64,000 nucleotides of DNA, taken from NCBI GenBank assembly GCA_007258455.2, contig VDFB02321246.1, forward strand, positions 49,158 to 113,157. The letters run 5' to 3'. A model generated the notes under the pieces. It was not told the origin of the DNA. It saw nothing but the letters and a program-made list of their open reading frames with translations, and did no database searches. A program made the translations under genes and the position numbers. How positions within the stretch are numbered: the first letter of the stretch is position 1; each line of letters starts with the position of its first letter. Positions 1-11,434 of this stretch are shown here, one piece after another. This DNA comes from Sequoia sempervirens (Eukaryota; Streptophyta; Pinopsida; Cupressales; Cupressaceae).

Positions 1-193
1 CGACTCTTGTATAAAAACTTCCTTCATTGTAAGGTTTTCTTGTAACTTAGAGGTTTCTTAGGTTTCCTGATCCTATTGGCAATTGACTTCTTGACAAACT
101 TGGTAGATTTCCACTCCCTAAGCATGAGAGAAAATGTTAATACGTTAGTGGATGGAGAATGCTATAAGCTCAGATCTATCAAAAAAAATGACA

Positions 194-480
194 AATGCGC
201 TTGTCTATTGCCTATATGCACTTCATAAACAAGGATATGAGCCAGAGAAATGGTCAAATGCACTTCAATTTGTCCCAGATGCGCTACTTTGTATCCTATA
301 TGCGCTGCAAAAGAAATGTTGTGATAGTGATCAAAAAGTTTTGTTTTCAGAATACTAGTGTATGTGCTAAAAGACTCAATGCGCTAGAATAGGCCCTAAA
401 AGTGCTAAATTAACTAGTGAATGCGCTAGAAACAAACCTTATATGTGCCAGAATATACCCTAGATGCGCTAAAACTATTT
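194..480 (+). repeat. Degenerate 21-bp minisatellite, array 1 (ATGCGCT motif)
   Basis: About eleven units containing ATGCGCT or close variants (ATGCACT, ATGTGCT) recur roughly every 20-22 bp, for example near 194, 279, 299, 379, 420 and 463, with one wider gap near 310-355. Because 21 bp is seven codons, the plus strand reads as heptads starting (N/D/Y)AL. Stops break the frame after about 358. The minus strand, which is the orientation of the surrounding retroelement, gives AGCGCAT. Confidence 0.7.
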
Positions 481-1569
481 TTCCAAGGTAATTTTTTGAA
501 CAGTTTATGAGTAATTTCAGCTAAAATTTGGCATGTTCATTTTGGATGATCGTTTATCTAAATTAGTGTGATTGAAAACACAGCAAACACTTTCAAAATA
601 GTTTTTTTAAAATCCTATACTAAACATCAAGTGTATGTTTCAAAAATGTCTCTCAAAAAGTGTATTCATAGGATTTACACATGACAGAAAATTCAAGAAG
701 ACTCACTCTTAGTACTCAAGTAGGTCATCATAATAATCAACAACCCACATCTTAGAACTGCGTCGACTCACATAGCCATGTCACCCTCGAAGGGGTGTCC
801 GTGTTTTTATCTTTTCTAGGCACGTACTCAGAGTGACAGAAGTGGATTACGGATCCCTTGAGAAAATGGTCCTTGGCAGTTATATGGTGAGTATCTTGGG
901 GGAATATTCTTCCCTCCCTTTACACTATGATTATTATGATGTTTGGAAACTGACTTCGGCTGGATACTACACTAGGTTCATAGTAAGGGTTTATGTTTAG
1001 TGCAACAATAATAAACTCCCTTAGGAGACCTCCCAACCTTTAGAACAAAGGCTTTGGGGATGGTTATCTTGCACACTACTGGTAAAAAAGGATTTCCCCT
1101 GATTTGCTTTAAATTTTATAGTGGGGTGGAATAGCCTGGCTTTGGATTGAACCCACTTGAGTCATTCCTCTTGGGTGAGTGCTTTTTCCCATAAGAGTAG
1201 GCCCTCTACAAGATGTAATAAAGCAATAAAATTTCATGAATGTAAAAGACGAGTCTAGTATTTTGGTCACCCAGTTAAGGGGAGAGCATAGACCTATTGC
1301 CACAAACACAGTAAACACTATTCTTTTTAAAACCCAAATCACAATGATCTAAACTACATGAAGATGTTGCTTCACAAAAAGCATGGGATTCATTTTAACC
1401 ACAAAATCAGTGTGTGGTGACTATCCTAGATTGCTTTATTTTAAATCCACTTCTATCCTAGGGTTGCTTCCTTTTAAAACTAGTTGTGACTATCCTAGAT
1501 TGGTTCTTTTTAAGCCAGAAAAAGGCTATGTTTGTGGAAGGCATCAGACTTAGAAACTTGTTTAGTTAC

Positions 1570-1895
1570 AACCTGTATGCACCAAAAGATCCCCTATATG
1601 TGCTACAAAAACAAGTTAATGCACCAAAAAAGATCATAAATGCACTACAAAAAGTCCCAAATGCGCTACAAAAACTCCTAAATGTGCTAAAATAGAATGC
1701 AGCTAAATTTTTATTTTTATTTTTCAAATTTTTTCAACAAACTAAGTTGGGTATATGCACCATTATGTCTTGTAAATGCGCTAAAATAGTCCCTGGATGC
1801 ACTAAAGTACCTGCAAAAGCGTTGAAAGAAACCACATATGTGCTTTAAAAACCTGTGAATGCGCTTCAGAAATCCTCATATGCATGAAAACAAAA
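1570..1895 (+). repeat. Degenerate 21-bp minisatellite, array 2 (ATGCGCT motif)
   Basis: A second array of the same unit lies 1.1 kb from the first. Units near 1597, 1619, 1639, 1660 and 1680 are very regular at about 21 bp and read as in-frame heptads of the form NALQKxP on the plus strand, ending at a stop near 1693. After a gap of about 80 bp the motif resumes at 1775, 1797, 1836 and 1858. The two arrays share unit length and consensus, so they probably derive from one expansion that was later interrupted. Confidence 0.72.
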
Positions 1896-1972
1896 AATTT
1901 TGTGAAAAATCTGAATTCCAGAATGCAAAATCTTGTCAGAAAACCTATAGATAAATATTAAAAATGGGGCAA

Positions 1973-1991
1973 TGCCCCACGATGGGCACCA
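1973..1991 (-). other. Primer-binding site of the minus-strand LTR element
   Basis: Read on the minus strand this is TGGTGCCCATCGTGGGGCA, four bases after the LTR end. A site starting TGG directly inside a 5' LTR is the expected place for a tRNA 3' end to prime reverse transcription. The tRNA is not assigned. Confidence 0.6.
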
Positions 1992-1995
1992 ATAA

Positions 1996-3168
1996 TGTTT
2001 GGTTGATTTTATGCATGTTAAATATGTAAAAAAAAATGAATCAAACAGACCAATAAGACATTATATCAAAAACAGAATATTAAAATAATAAAGATTGCAA
2101 TTTTAGTATCCTGTTATCGATTTTGTCCTATTGTCCTCTATCTCCAATGTTTTCATTGATTCCAGCTGGCTCTCAGATTGTATGTTAGGCTCAACGAATA
2201 GTCTTCCTAGAGAACGAAATTGAATATGAAATGCATGTAATGCTAAGGCATGATTATTCTAATGCTAAACATGATTGCCAAAATGAAAGATTATGATGAT
2301 GCTAAGAATAATAAAGAACTATAATGATAATGCTAGAATGCAATTAATCCCTAATTCATCTGTTGTGTGTTGTAACCATTGCTTGGATTGACAGTGCTAT
2401 TTATAGAGTTTTTCAAAAGCTTTTGATTGGCTGATATGATCAACAATTGTGAAAATTCCTAGCAAATCGAATGGTTAAGGATGGATAGGACTGAAGAAAA
2501 ACAGAAGAAAACATAAAGCAAGATTTGTTTTCTTTTCTGTGAAAGAGGTAAGATAAGATAATAAAGATGAATTGTAAAAAATCATCTTTTTGTGAGATTA
2601 TGGAAAGATTTTGAAGAAGACAAATAATGAATTATTAAATTCCATTATTTATTTATGGGTGATACAAAGGTTTTTTTCTTAAAATAGAATATTTACCCCA
2701 GATTTGAAGAGTAATGGAAGATTTCATAATTAAATAGAATATTTAATTATGATTTTGAAAAGATATGGAAGATATTCAATTAAATAAAGATATTTAATTA
2801 AACTTTTAAGAAATGGTATGTAAATGAAATTAATTAAATAAGATATTTAATTAACTAGAAGAAATATTTGAAAAGAAATATTTAAATTTAATTAAATAAA
2901 AAGACTTAATTAATTTCAAAAAGTGATAATTAATTAAAATAAATAGAGTGTATTTATTTAATTAATCAAGTGGATGTATGAATGTGAAATAATTAAATAA
3001 AAAAATTGATTTATTTAATTATGATAAAAGAATAAATTGAATGAACAATATAATTAAATTAATTAAATTTAATCATATGTCGAAGACTTTAGATAAATTA
3101 ATTAAATAGTAAATATTTAATTAAATTCCAAGATTAATCAGATATGACCAATTTTATGCATCTACACA
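1996..3168 (-). mobile_element. 5' LTR of a minus-strand retrotransposon (about 1.17 kb)
   Basis: The plus-strand left edge TGTTTGG is the complement of an LTR ending CCAAACA. The right edge ...CTACACA gives a minus-strand start TGTGTAG (or TGTAG at 3166). A TATA box on the minus strand (2396-2406) lies about 400 bp before the LTR end, and a primer site follows. The upstream half (2600-3130) is very AT-rich, with repeated TTTAATTAA blocks similar to those in the other LTRs of this window. No second LTR is in the window, so the boundaries rest on TG/CA ends and the primer site. Confidence 0.68.
2396..2406 (-). promoter_or_regulatory. TATA box of the minus-strand LTR
   Basis: The minus strand reads CTATAAATAGC, a good plant TATA box, placed as expected for the U3/R junction about 400 bp before the end of the LTR. 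Confidence 0.55.
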
Positions 3169-3299
3169 TGTATTTTTGGACAATACAATAGATGTGGCAA
3201 CCTTTCATTGTTAGGATAATGTATGCACAAAAGTATTTCACATGATTTTGGATAACAATTGGTGGATGTTAAAAGATTCAAAAATATTAATTATTACTT

Positions 3300-4865
3300 A
3301 AAGCTGGAAAAATTAGAAAAAAATGTGATTTAATCACAAAAAACATAGTGTACATGCATTCATTAGAGAATTTAAAGATAATAGTGTACCCAAATATGTG
3401 AAACACTCTCAATATGCTTGATGGCTTCATGGAAAATTTTGTACATGTAAAAACACATTTCCAATTGGAACTATACTATTAGTGGTTGACTTTGCAAAAA
3501 ATTATACTCTTGCTCCACAAGAGGAAATTCAATCTCAATATTATAACTTAGTGTAGGTGGCCATAATTGTTCATATTGTATACAAACATGTAGATGATAT
3601 TACAAAATATAATATGTCTTTTTTAGGGAATACCATTTCTATTTGAGTGATAATCGGTTACAATCATTAGACTTTGTACAATATTGTTTGAGTATATTTT
3701 GTAAAAAATTAAAAGAAAGAGAAATCCAAATGGGAGAACATCTCATATGGTCAAATAATTATACAGGACAATTAAGGAATGCTAGAATGTTTTATTGGTT
3801 ATTTAGGGCTCATAAAGAAAATAATATCCAACATTTGTATAGTTTCTTTGAAGCTAGACATGGTAAAGGAGAACATGATAGAGCTAGAGCATGTGTGAAA
3901 AGAGGTCTTGCTAGAGAGAAAGTAAAATTTGAGAATGCAACAATATTTAGAGATGTGTGTGCAATTTTGGATTGTAGTACAAAATTATCTACATGATCAA
4001 GTGATAACTTAATGATTTGATGATTATTTTGGTTAGTATAAGAAGATAATATTCTTACTTGACATGGTTGTGAGACAATTAGTGGATCAAAAAAATGATA
4101 TTCATTTAAGAGTTCAAATGCAAACATGTGGACAATATGGACAAGAGAGCTTGCATTTTTTTATCAATTTTATATTACAAGTGATTGGGAAGCATTTACA
4201 AATATAGAATGGGTTTAAGAATGGAAACAAAGAGCCTTAACACCTACACCAACACATGAAGAACATGGAATAACAATTGAAGAAGATAATCAAGTGTTTA
4301 CATTAGATGATTATGATCATGTTTCAAAACTTGTACAAGAAGGTATTTTAATTCATTTTATTTTATTATTTTGTAATATATATCTTTTTATATGTATGCA
4401 TCTTTATATGTGAAATATATGTCACACTTTATTAAATTAAATAGTTCTTTTTGTATGGCATGTGTGTGTTTTTGCACTTGAGGGGAACAAAGAGGAAAAA
4501 AAGTATAACTTGGCTCAATGTGTTGATACAAAACATATTTTTTTACATCATAGAGTGGATGATGATAACTATGCATATCCAAATGGTTTTGTGGCTATTT
4601 TTGGCACATGGAAATAAAAATATCTAATAAGAAGGAATGGTTTGTCCGCATTTGAAGATTGTGAAAGATATAAGAAGATTATATAGTACTCACATTTGGT
4701 TATGGAAACCAATAAAAAACTACTTAGATATCAAGGGAGAGCTTCTAATAAAGAGTTATGGACACTTTCTATAGAAGAGCATGAGACAATCATAGATCTG
4801 CATTACAAAAAGAGAGGATGTAGATGGTATAATGAAATAAACAAACATAGTGAAGTATATAGTTA
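3300..4865 (+). pseudogene. Broken multi-exon gene with DFxxNY / WSxN / HGKGxxD motifs (DDE-like)
   Basis: Coding similarity runs from about 3330 to 4850 on the plus strand with in-frame stops and frame changes. Landmarks in order: VVDFAKNY (Asp codon 3488), an open 117-codon block (3643-3996) with LIWSNNYTGQ (Asn codon 3754) and RHGKGEHD (3859-3879), a stretch at 4128-4341, then a likely intron (GT at about 4342, AG before about 4482) and further coding to about 4850. This set of motifs recalls a widespread uncharacterised eukaryotic protein family whose usual form has WSD where this copy has WSN. The three spaced acidic motifs resemble an RNase H-fold DDE transposase, but that is my inference. 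Stops near 3403 and 3556 and after 3996 make it non-functional. It could be a transposon relic or a host pseudogene. Confidence 0.55.
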
Positions 4866-5140
4866 ACAATTTCTCACATGATTTAGAGTCAAGGCTTGAA
4901 TGTATCTCCCCTTAATCCATTCTCTTATGTTAGCCTTAAGTCATCTCCTAATTATAGTTAATCATTTTTCTTTTAGGCCTCCCACAACTAGATAGTATTG
5001 GTGACCACTACTTGTGCATTCAAAAAATCATGGAAAAATATAGTAGATAATTTTCTCTATGGTATCCATCACTTAAATTTGTAAGGAATTTTTAAGATCC
5101 AAATTTATAACTTTATATAGAGTTTAATTTATACTCTCTT
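4866..5140. repeat. Copy A of a non-coding duplicated segment (split by an insertion)
   Basis: This stretch, with the shared phrases CTCCCCTTAATCCAT and CTCCCACAACTA, matches 6580-6780. The continuation of the copy (AGTAGATCCACCATG) is found at 6285-6375, and the matching part of copy B is 6800-6885. Copy A is therefore interrupted by about 1.1 kb carrying the antisense ORF at 5484-6282. Confidence 0.65.
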
Positions 5141-5483
5141 GACATGTAGGTTTGATTATAAGTAAAAAATAGGTTTTTAAGGGGCCCAAAACCCTTTAAA
5201 ACTTTATGTACAAAATGTTGCTCAAGATCTAAAAAAACTAAAACACCATTAGCAACCCAAAACCCATAATACCAAAAGATAAAAAAATTCTTCCCAAAAG
5301 ATAAAACACTAGACTATCAACAATAACCAACAACAAAAAAACATCAAAACAACAACATACAAATTGAGACTCGGTAATAGAAAAAAATAGGAAAAACAAA
5401 CAATAGAACACTACTTCATGTTGCTTAAGGTGTTAGCAACCTAAAGCTCTTTGCTCCTATGCATCCCAATCATTTCCAAAAAA

Positions 5484-6282
5484 TTATTTCTTCTCAGCTT
5501 CAAAGGACTTCTTCCATTCGACCAACCCTCTAGCAGTAGGGCCTTTACCATCGTCCTTCGCACTTTTTTTCCCTTTACCTTTGGTGACATGTTCCTTCTC
5601 CATTAACTCAGAAAAATATAGTTGGTCCTCTCTAAGCTCACTGATCTTGTAAAACAAGACCTCTAAAGAGTCAATACTATTCTTAACTAAAATGTGACAT
5701 GTATGGAGAAGTTTCTTTATGTTTGCATTAGTGTCCAATACCTTGGCTTCAAGACCAGCCAAATGCTTCTCACATAGGGATTTGAAATCATAGAATGATC
5801 CCTCAAGATCAACAATTATTTCAATCAAAATATCCAAGGCCAAGCCTTTTGGGATATTCTGTTGATCAATTTTCCTTCAAACCCCTTAATTTGATGTTTA
5901 CTCTATTAAATTCTTGGAGCGTCCATTTAGCTAGTTTGAAAGTGCCAGTGGCCCCCACCCTCACCATGTCAAGAAGCTCAAACATAGAGGTGGAATCATC
6001 ATTAAGATAGGAGAAGTCCTCTGATAGGGAGTTAACCTTCAAAGGCTTTGACTTCACATGTTTTTGCTCAACATCCTCCTCCTCAACCTTATTCTCACCC
6101 TCTGGTTCCACAATTGGAGGGATGCAAATAGGGGATTCATTAATTTCCATTGCCTTCTCCTCCAAAACCTTATCTTCGCAGAGCACTGTGGAATCCTTAA
6201 CCATATCTTTCGAGGGCCAGTTCTTCATCTTGGATATATGCTTAGAAGCCCTTCTAGGCTTCTCCATGGCCTCTGTTAACAC
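5484..6282 (-). pseudogene. Acidic/coiled-coil ORF of unknown function, one frameshift
   Basis: Two adjacent minus-strand reading frames (6282 to 5866, then 5843 to 5484) form one protein of about 260 residues once a frameshift near 5850 is allowed for. The N-terminal half is Lys/Glu-rich and starts MLTEAMEKPRR. The C-terminal half is helical, ending in a Lys-rich block (KGKGKKSAKDDGKG) and a short Glu/Lys tail. I do not recognise a domain. The start lies almost exactly at the right edge of the sequence inserted into copy A, and 300 bp of non-coding sequence follow the stop before the left edge. That would fit a retrotransposed transcript or a fragment of a mobile element. No promoter is evident. 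Confidence 0.5.
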
Positions 6283-6469
6283 TCATTAAATGTATACTTA
6301 ATTTACTTATATTCATTTTATTTTTAGTTCCCCTACTAGTAGATCCACCATGTTTGTCACTAAAAATTTTCATAATAGATGCATTCGAATAAATAAAGGT
6401 AAGTGCATATTTCTATATATTTAATTTATTGTCATTTTATATTTTTAAAAAAATTAATTGCAATTCCCC

Positions 6470-6575
6470 TTAACCTAGATCCTCTTAGCTCCCCTTAAGC
6501 CATCCTCTTATTTCCTCTTAACTCCCCTTAAGCCATCATCTTACCCTCCCCTTAGTTCATCTAGTAATTATACCT
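6470..6575. repeat. Short ~33-bp tandem repeat (CTCCCCTTAAGCCATC)
   Basis: CTCCCCTTAAGCCATC occurs twice about 33 bp apart, each followed by a CTCTTA or TCTTAC stretch, and a third diverged unit (CTCCCCTTAGTTCATC) ends at about 6562. The same words occur singly in the flanking duplicated segments, so the array probably grew from them. Confidence 0.55.
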
Positions 6576-6579
6576 AAAT

Positions 6580-6885
6580 TTCTCACATAACTTAGAGTTA
6601 AGGCTCATGTTTATCTCCCCTTAATCCATCCTCTTATGTCACCTTAAGTTATTTCATAATTATATGTTTAATTATTTTTGTTTCAAGACTCCCACAACTA
6701 TATAATATTTGAATTTTTAAGGAATTTATAAGATCTAATTTTCTAAATTTATTTAAATTGTAATTTTTTCACATGAATCAAAGTTAAATAAATCATAAAA
6801 TATATAGTTAAGTTACTTACATTCATTATTTTTGTAGGTTCCCTACAAGTAGATCCACCATGATTGTCACTGTAACAGTTTTTCA
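6580..6885. repeat. Copy B of the duplicated segment
   Basis: This matches 4866-5140 in its first 200 bp and 6285-6375 in its last 80 bp without the intervening ORF, so it represents the empty version of the same sequence. From 6886 to 7258 I see only AT-rich DNA. Confidence 0.62.
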
Positions 6886-7261
6886 TCATATAAATTATAC
6901 ATTAGATCAAATTTATAGTCTTGAATTAAAAGTGGACAAGCTAATTGTATTTAGATATACATATTTTACATCATGTTATAGTTGTCGTAAACATCAATGT
7001 TAAATATGTCTTCAATGTATGAAATTCCATTCTTATATTTAAATCACCTTTATATTTTTCCAAATTTATCTTATATAAATTGTGGGCTTGAATAATTGCA
7101 AAAAATTGTGGGAACAAAAAGGGTCTTAGATAGCCACTCTTTTTTAAATCAGGAAAGATTGACCTTGGATGACAAATTAAAGATAGTTACACTCTAAATT
7201 TTAAGATGAAATGAAAAAAGAGTCATAGTTCTCTGAATATACTTTTTGAACTATTTTTTTT

Positions 7262-7865
7262 TTAAAGGTAGAGATTAAGGGGTTCAATAGGGGGCCACAC
7301 AAATTGGTCTTGTAAATATTTCCATTTGCACTTCATCCTCACAATCTTTTTATTTATTTCTAAACTTTCACCAATCTCTTCTTCTAATTTCACCATCTCA
7401 TTTGCACACAACTCAACATCATCTTCATCATCATAAAAATGAAAAATATTAACCATTACCTCTATTTTCATATTTTCTTCTACTGTTGCAACATCTTCTC
7501 CATTAAAATCCTTAGTCATCAAAATCTCCATACCTTCACTAAGACATGCTACTGCTGCAATATAATTCACTTTTGGATGCCTTCCAAAAGATATGCTTTT
7601 GCCATAACCTTATTTTTTTGTTCCTCTGTCAAGATATTTTCTTCTTCATTGCTATCTATTGGACTCTTTGCTTCATCTTTCTTCTACCTACACATGAAAA
7701 AGCATTAGAAAAATTATAGGATTCAACTTCTCCCATATCCATTTCTTTTTCTTTCCTCTTTCTTTTCATAATACTTTCTTCCAAGACATTTAACCTCCTA
7801 GATATTTCTACGCACTTAATTTGAATAGCCCAACTCTCTTCCTCTAAAATTATTTCTCTCCTCAT
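7262..7865 (-). pseudogene. Small coiled-coil ORF with two frameshifts, function unknown
   Basis: The minus strand carries a Met start at 7865 (MRREIILEEESW), a basic stretch MKRKRKEKEMDMG, a frame change near 7670, an open middle frame to about 7575, and a second change into the block ending at 7262. Joined, these give about 200 residues rich in Glu, Lys and Met, probably mostly helical. Each frame change coincides with the exact point where the neighbouring frame becomes open, which favours one decayed gene over chance ORFs. No domain is recognised, and no transposon ends were found around it. Confidence 0.45.
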
Positions 7866-7870
7866 TAAAA

Positions 7871-9344
7871 TAAATTTTTACATCCCTACCCAAGGCTAAC
7901 CTCATGCTCTTCTTCCTTCACATTTCTAACAACAATTGCAACCCACTCACAATTTACAAATAAACTTAGACAAAATCTTAACTATCATCTACCCAACAAA
8001 TATTTTAGAAGATGTACTCTCAAAAACCCCCTCTACCAACTTTCAAATAGTGGAGCATATGTGTAGACCTTCTACCCAGCCTTATCTCTAATAGAGGATA
8101 TCCCAAATAAATTACAAACAACAAATAATCATATCTCATTAAACCTTATCTCAAATCTAAAATCCTTCTCTCCACACACATTCTAGTATCATACGTTCTC
8201 CGATTCCATTTGATGCAATAAAGATTGGGGGGTCTAATCAAACTACCCAATCTTGCAACCTTATCATGTCATCCAAATCATATTAACATATAATTGGAAA
8301 AATAATCTAAAAAATATCTTCATTTCAATGTTCACAAACATTCACACATTAAAATTCCTCAAGAACAATTGCATATAGTGAGGATTTCAACAAGAAATTA
8401 AATTCATAAATTTTACAAGGGTTTCTAGGCACTTTATGCCTTCAAATATTCAAGGTCTCTTTCCTTAAACTTCCTTGGCTTCAATCCTCTTTGTAAATGT
8501 TATTGTTTCCCTTCATCCTACAGCTATCATGGCTTCCTTGAACACATAAAAAGCACCTACAACTTTCTTCTTTTCTTTTATCCCTCCTCTCTTGGAAAGA
8601 TAATTTCCCACACTTTCCTTCATGCAATCCTCTAGAGCAACTTGCAAATTATTTCCTCAAAATTGATTCTTTTGTTTGCTTCCTCTTGATACCATTAAAG
8701 GTTTCATTTAAAGAGGGTTTGAACTATATGAAAACCCAAAATATTTATTTCCAAATCTTCTCTTTGATTGACCCTTAAAATTCCTACAAAAAAATAAAAT
8801 AAAACATAGTTTGTTGCTCCTAATAGTGCCATTAAAAGTTTTTGAAACATATCCAATATCTTGATTTTGTATATGCCTTTGAAAAATGAATAAAATTAAT
8901 AACCAATTCATTTTAATTCACCCTAAATTTTAAAATGAAGTCATTAAATTATTTTAAAAAAATCACTAGTTTTTTTCCTCCATTCTAGGAACCAAAATTA
9001 AAAGAATAAGACCATAATAGAATTCCAAGAGTCACTTGACTTATGCACACTTCCCTAGGAATCCAAATTGAGAAAAATAATTAATTTAAATTATTTCCCT
9101 TCAAATTCCCCTTCCACCATGGTAAATAAATCATTTCAACCCTTAGAATTTTAAAATTATGTAATTTTGAAAAACATTTTAAACACTATGCTTGACCTTG
9201 ATGTATAGAATGGAAATAAAAGCTCAAACCTACACCAAAATGCAAAATATTGAACATGAAAAGAAAGTATATTTTTGGTGATGCGATTGCTTGTCTCTCT
9301 ACCTAACTCTCTTTGTTTCTCTTGTAGATCTCCATTTTTCCTTT
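7871..9344. other. No gene recognised
   Basis: AT-rich DNA without an open frame of convincing composition on either strand. The short ORF at 8708-8911 is in low-complexity sequence. No LTR ends, inverted repeats or RNA genes were seen. Confidence 0.5.
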
Positions 9345-9745
9345 CTCTCTCAATATACCTTTTTCCTCTCTACCACTTCTCTCTCTCTCTATTTATTCTC
9401 TGGACATTTTTTTCTCTCTCTCTCTCTCTCTCTCTTTCTATCCCTCTCTCTTCTCTTCTCTCTATCTATTATCTTATTATCCCTCCCCTCTCTCTATCTC
9501 TGACTTCCAGTCCTTTCTCTTTATACTCTCTATCTATTTCTCTCGCTATCTACTCTCTCTTTCCTCTCCTCCCTCCCTACCTCTCCCCTCTCTCCCTCCC
9601 TCTCTACTTCTTTATATCTCCCCCTCCCTCTCTCTATCTAGCTCTCTCTATTGCTCTCTCTCTCCATCCCTACCTCCCCCTCCACCTCTCCTCTACTTCT
9701 CTATATTTCCCTGGGCTCACTCTGCCTACCTCTCTCTATTGCAAT
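9345..9745. repeat. Polypyrimidine tract, (CT)n with CCT variants
   Basis: About 400 bp in which the plus strand is almost entirely C and T, including uninterrupted (TC)n at about 9411-9435 and many CTCTCTC runs mixed with CCCTCCC. The strand asymmetry is extreme. The long plus-strand ORF across it encodes only Ser, Leu, Pro and Tyr and is an artefact. Such mirror-like pyrimidine tracts can form triplex (H-) DNA. Confidence 0.9.
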
Positions 9746-11434
9746 ATATTACCAATTACATGGATTCATTTGTATATAATATGATATGGGCTTGAGATGA
9801 GATATTTTCCTATAAATGAAAAAAATGTAGCCATATATAATGAATATCATTCTTTAAAAATACATAGATCTAGAACTAGGTCATGAAAATGTAATTGGAC
9901 AACATACATCCTTTGGCCTAAAAAATAAAATTCAAGATTGAAGAACATGTTGATAGTTATAGAAAACTAATCACATAGATATACAATTAAATTTCCCAAT
10001 AATAGGATTCCAAATCTATGTGTAGAAAGTTCAAAAAATATGAAACTCGCTAAAAAATCAGAAACATAAAAGAAAAAATCCTATGAGAAAAAAGTACTTA
10101 CACTAAATCCTACATGGTCATGGCATCCAAATTTATCAAATCCAAGCCCTTTTAGGAATAATGAATTATTTTGAGTTGTATTCTATTATATGTAAAGCTG
10201 AATTAGGTAAAAATCTTAAACCCTTACCACTTACAATGATTTTCTAGTAAAACATACTCAAATCATGTGCCAAAAACATGCTCAAAAATTCTTAAGAAAT
10301 AAAAAGCATGAAATCATCAATACTTAGTGCCTCCACTCACATGTTACATCCCTTTTTAGTGACTCCATGGAATTCTATTCTATTTTGGTGAGGCATAAAG
10401 AAATTAAGGAAAAATAGGTAAGATTGTTAGGTATTGAATTTTAGAAGGAACTCATGTCAAGAACTTGTTGTTAGGCTACTAGAATCTAAAGTTACTATTT
10501 AGGTCATCAAAATATAGGATGTTGGAAGGGGGAACTTTAAATGGGAAATCCCAATAGATAAAATTGTTTTTGGGTTTTTAGGGTTAGGGTATCGTGATGA
10601 CCTTATGGTAGGTACTAAATAAAATTAAAAACTTTTGTGGTGTGAGTGATGCCATTAGCATGATTTCATGATGATGTTAGTAGGGAACTCTATAAAATGG
10701 ATGAAATAAATAATATACAAAGTGTAGCATCATAAATTGTCACCCTTGACAATTTTAAACTATATTTTGCTCCCCTTTAAGTTATTGGACTTAATTAAGC
10801 TCCTAATTTCCAAAATTATGTATTCCACATCTTATTTTAAATATTTTCTAATAATTTGCAAGCATAAAAAAAATTCTCTCATTTAATACTTTGTCCCCAA
10901 CACTTTAAACCCCTTAAAATAGGGCTAGGACACTAGCACCTAGGGTGCTTATGCCCCTATTTTGGCTCTAAATTCAAATATGTTGGATGTGGCATTTTAT
11001 TATTTTGAATTTCAAATGTCTAAAGTCGGTCATCGAGATCTAAGTTTCAGGAAATTAAAAAAATAGCATATAAATACCTTGTTATTGCATCATTTGAATA
11101 TTAAGTAAAAAAGAGGTGAACATCAAGAGGAAGTATTATGATCAAGAGCATTATTTAGCAAGTCAAGAGCACCCATTAGAGGATTTATTGTAGAAATTCA
11201 AGATCCAATCATCATTTCAATGTGTATGTGAGTATGTTCATGTTTATTTTTCATGTTGTTTGTGAAGGCTTACCTTTGTAGGTCTCCAAGAAATTCAAAT
11301 CCATTCAAGCATTCAAGAAAATAAAGAAATCAAGATCCAAGACATTGAGGTGATGTGTATGACTTCATTCCTTCAAGGAAGCCATTGAAGGGTGGTGAGT
11401 TGTAGAAATTTATGATTTCATTATTCTTTCCTAT
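9746..11434. other. No gene recognised; one imperfect hairpin
   Basis: No convincing coding frame. A TTTAGGG-like patch at 10571-10590 is too short to count as an interstitial telomere repeat. At 10926-10959 an imperfect palindrome is centred on CACCTAGGGTG with outer arms beginning TAGGACA. Confidence 0.45.

Larger units (their letters stand above)
1..1972 (-). other. 5' internal region of a minus-strand LTR retrotransposon, cut by the window edge
   Basis: This stretch lies downstream, on the minus strand, of a primer-binding site and LTR (1973-3168), so it should be the leader and early internal part of that element. No gag or pol domain is visible on either strand. It holds two 21-bp minisatellite arrays (194-480 and 1570-1895). 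Between them is a less AT-rich segment (about 700-1300) with no recognisable coding sequence. The short ORFs here are explained by the arrays or by chance. The rest of the element lies beyond position 1. Confidence 0.5.

Noticed and set aside
1109..1342. 77-codon minus-strand ORF as gag of the left-edge element
   Set aside because: No Gag motif and no continuation into a longer frame.
3810..4127. 105-codon minus-strand ORF
   Set aside because: Antisense of the HGKG-motif pseudogene, which is the better-supported frame.
9275..9784. 169-codon plus-strand ORF
   Set aside because: It lies in the polypyrimidine tract and encodes only Ser/Leu/Pro/Tyr-type low complexity. Absence of purines removes stop codons by chance.
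10571..10590. Possible interstitial telomere repeat (TTTAGGG-like)
   Set aside because: Only about two and a half imperfect units, common by chance in such DNA.
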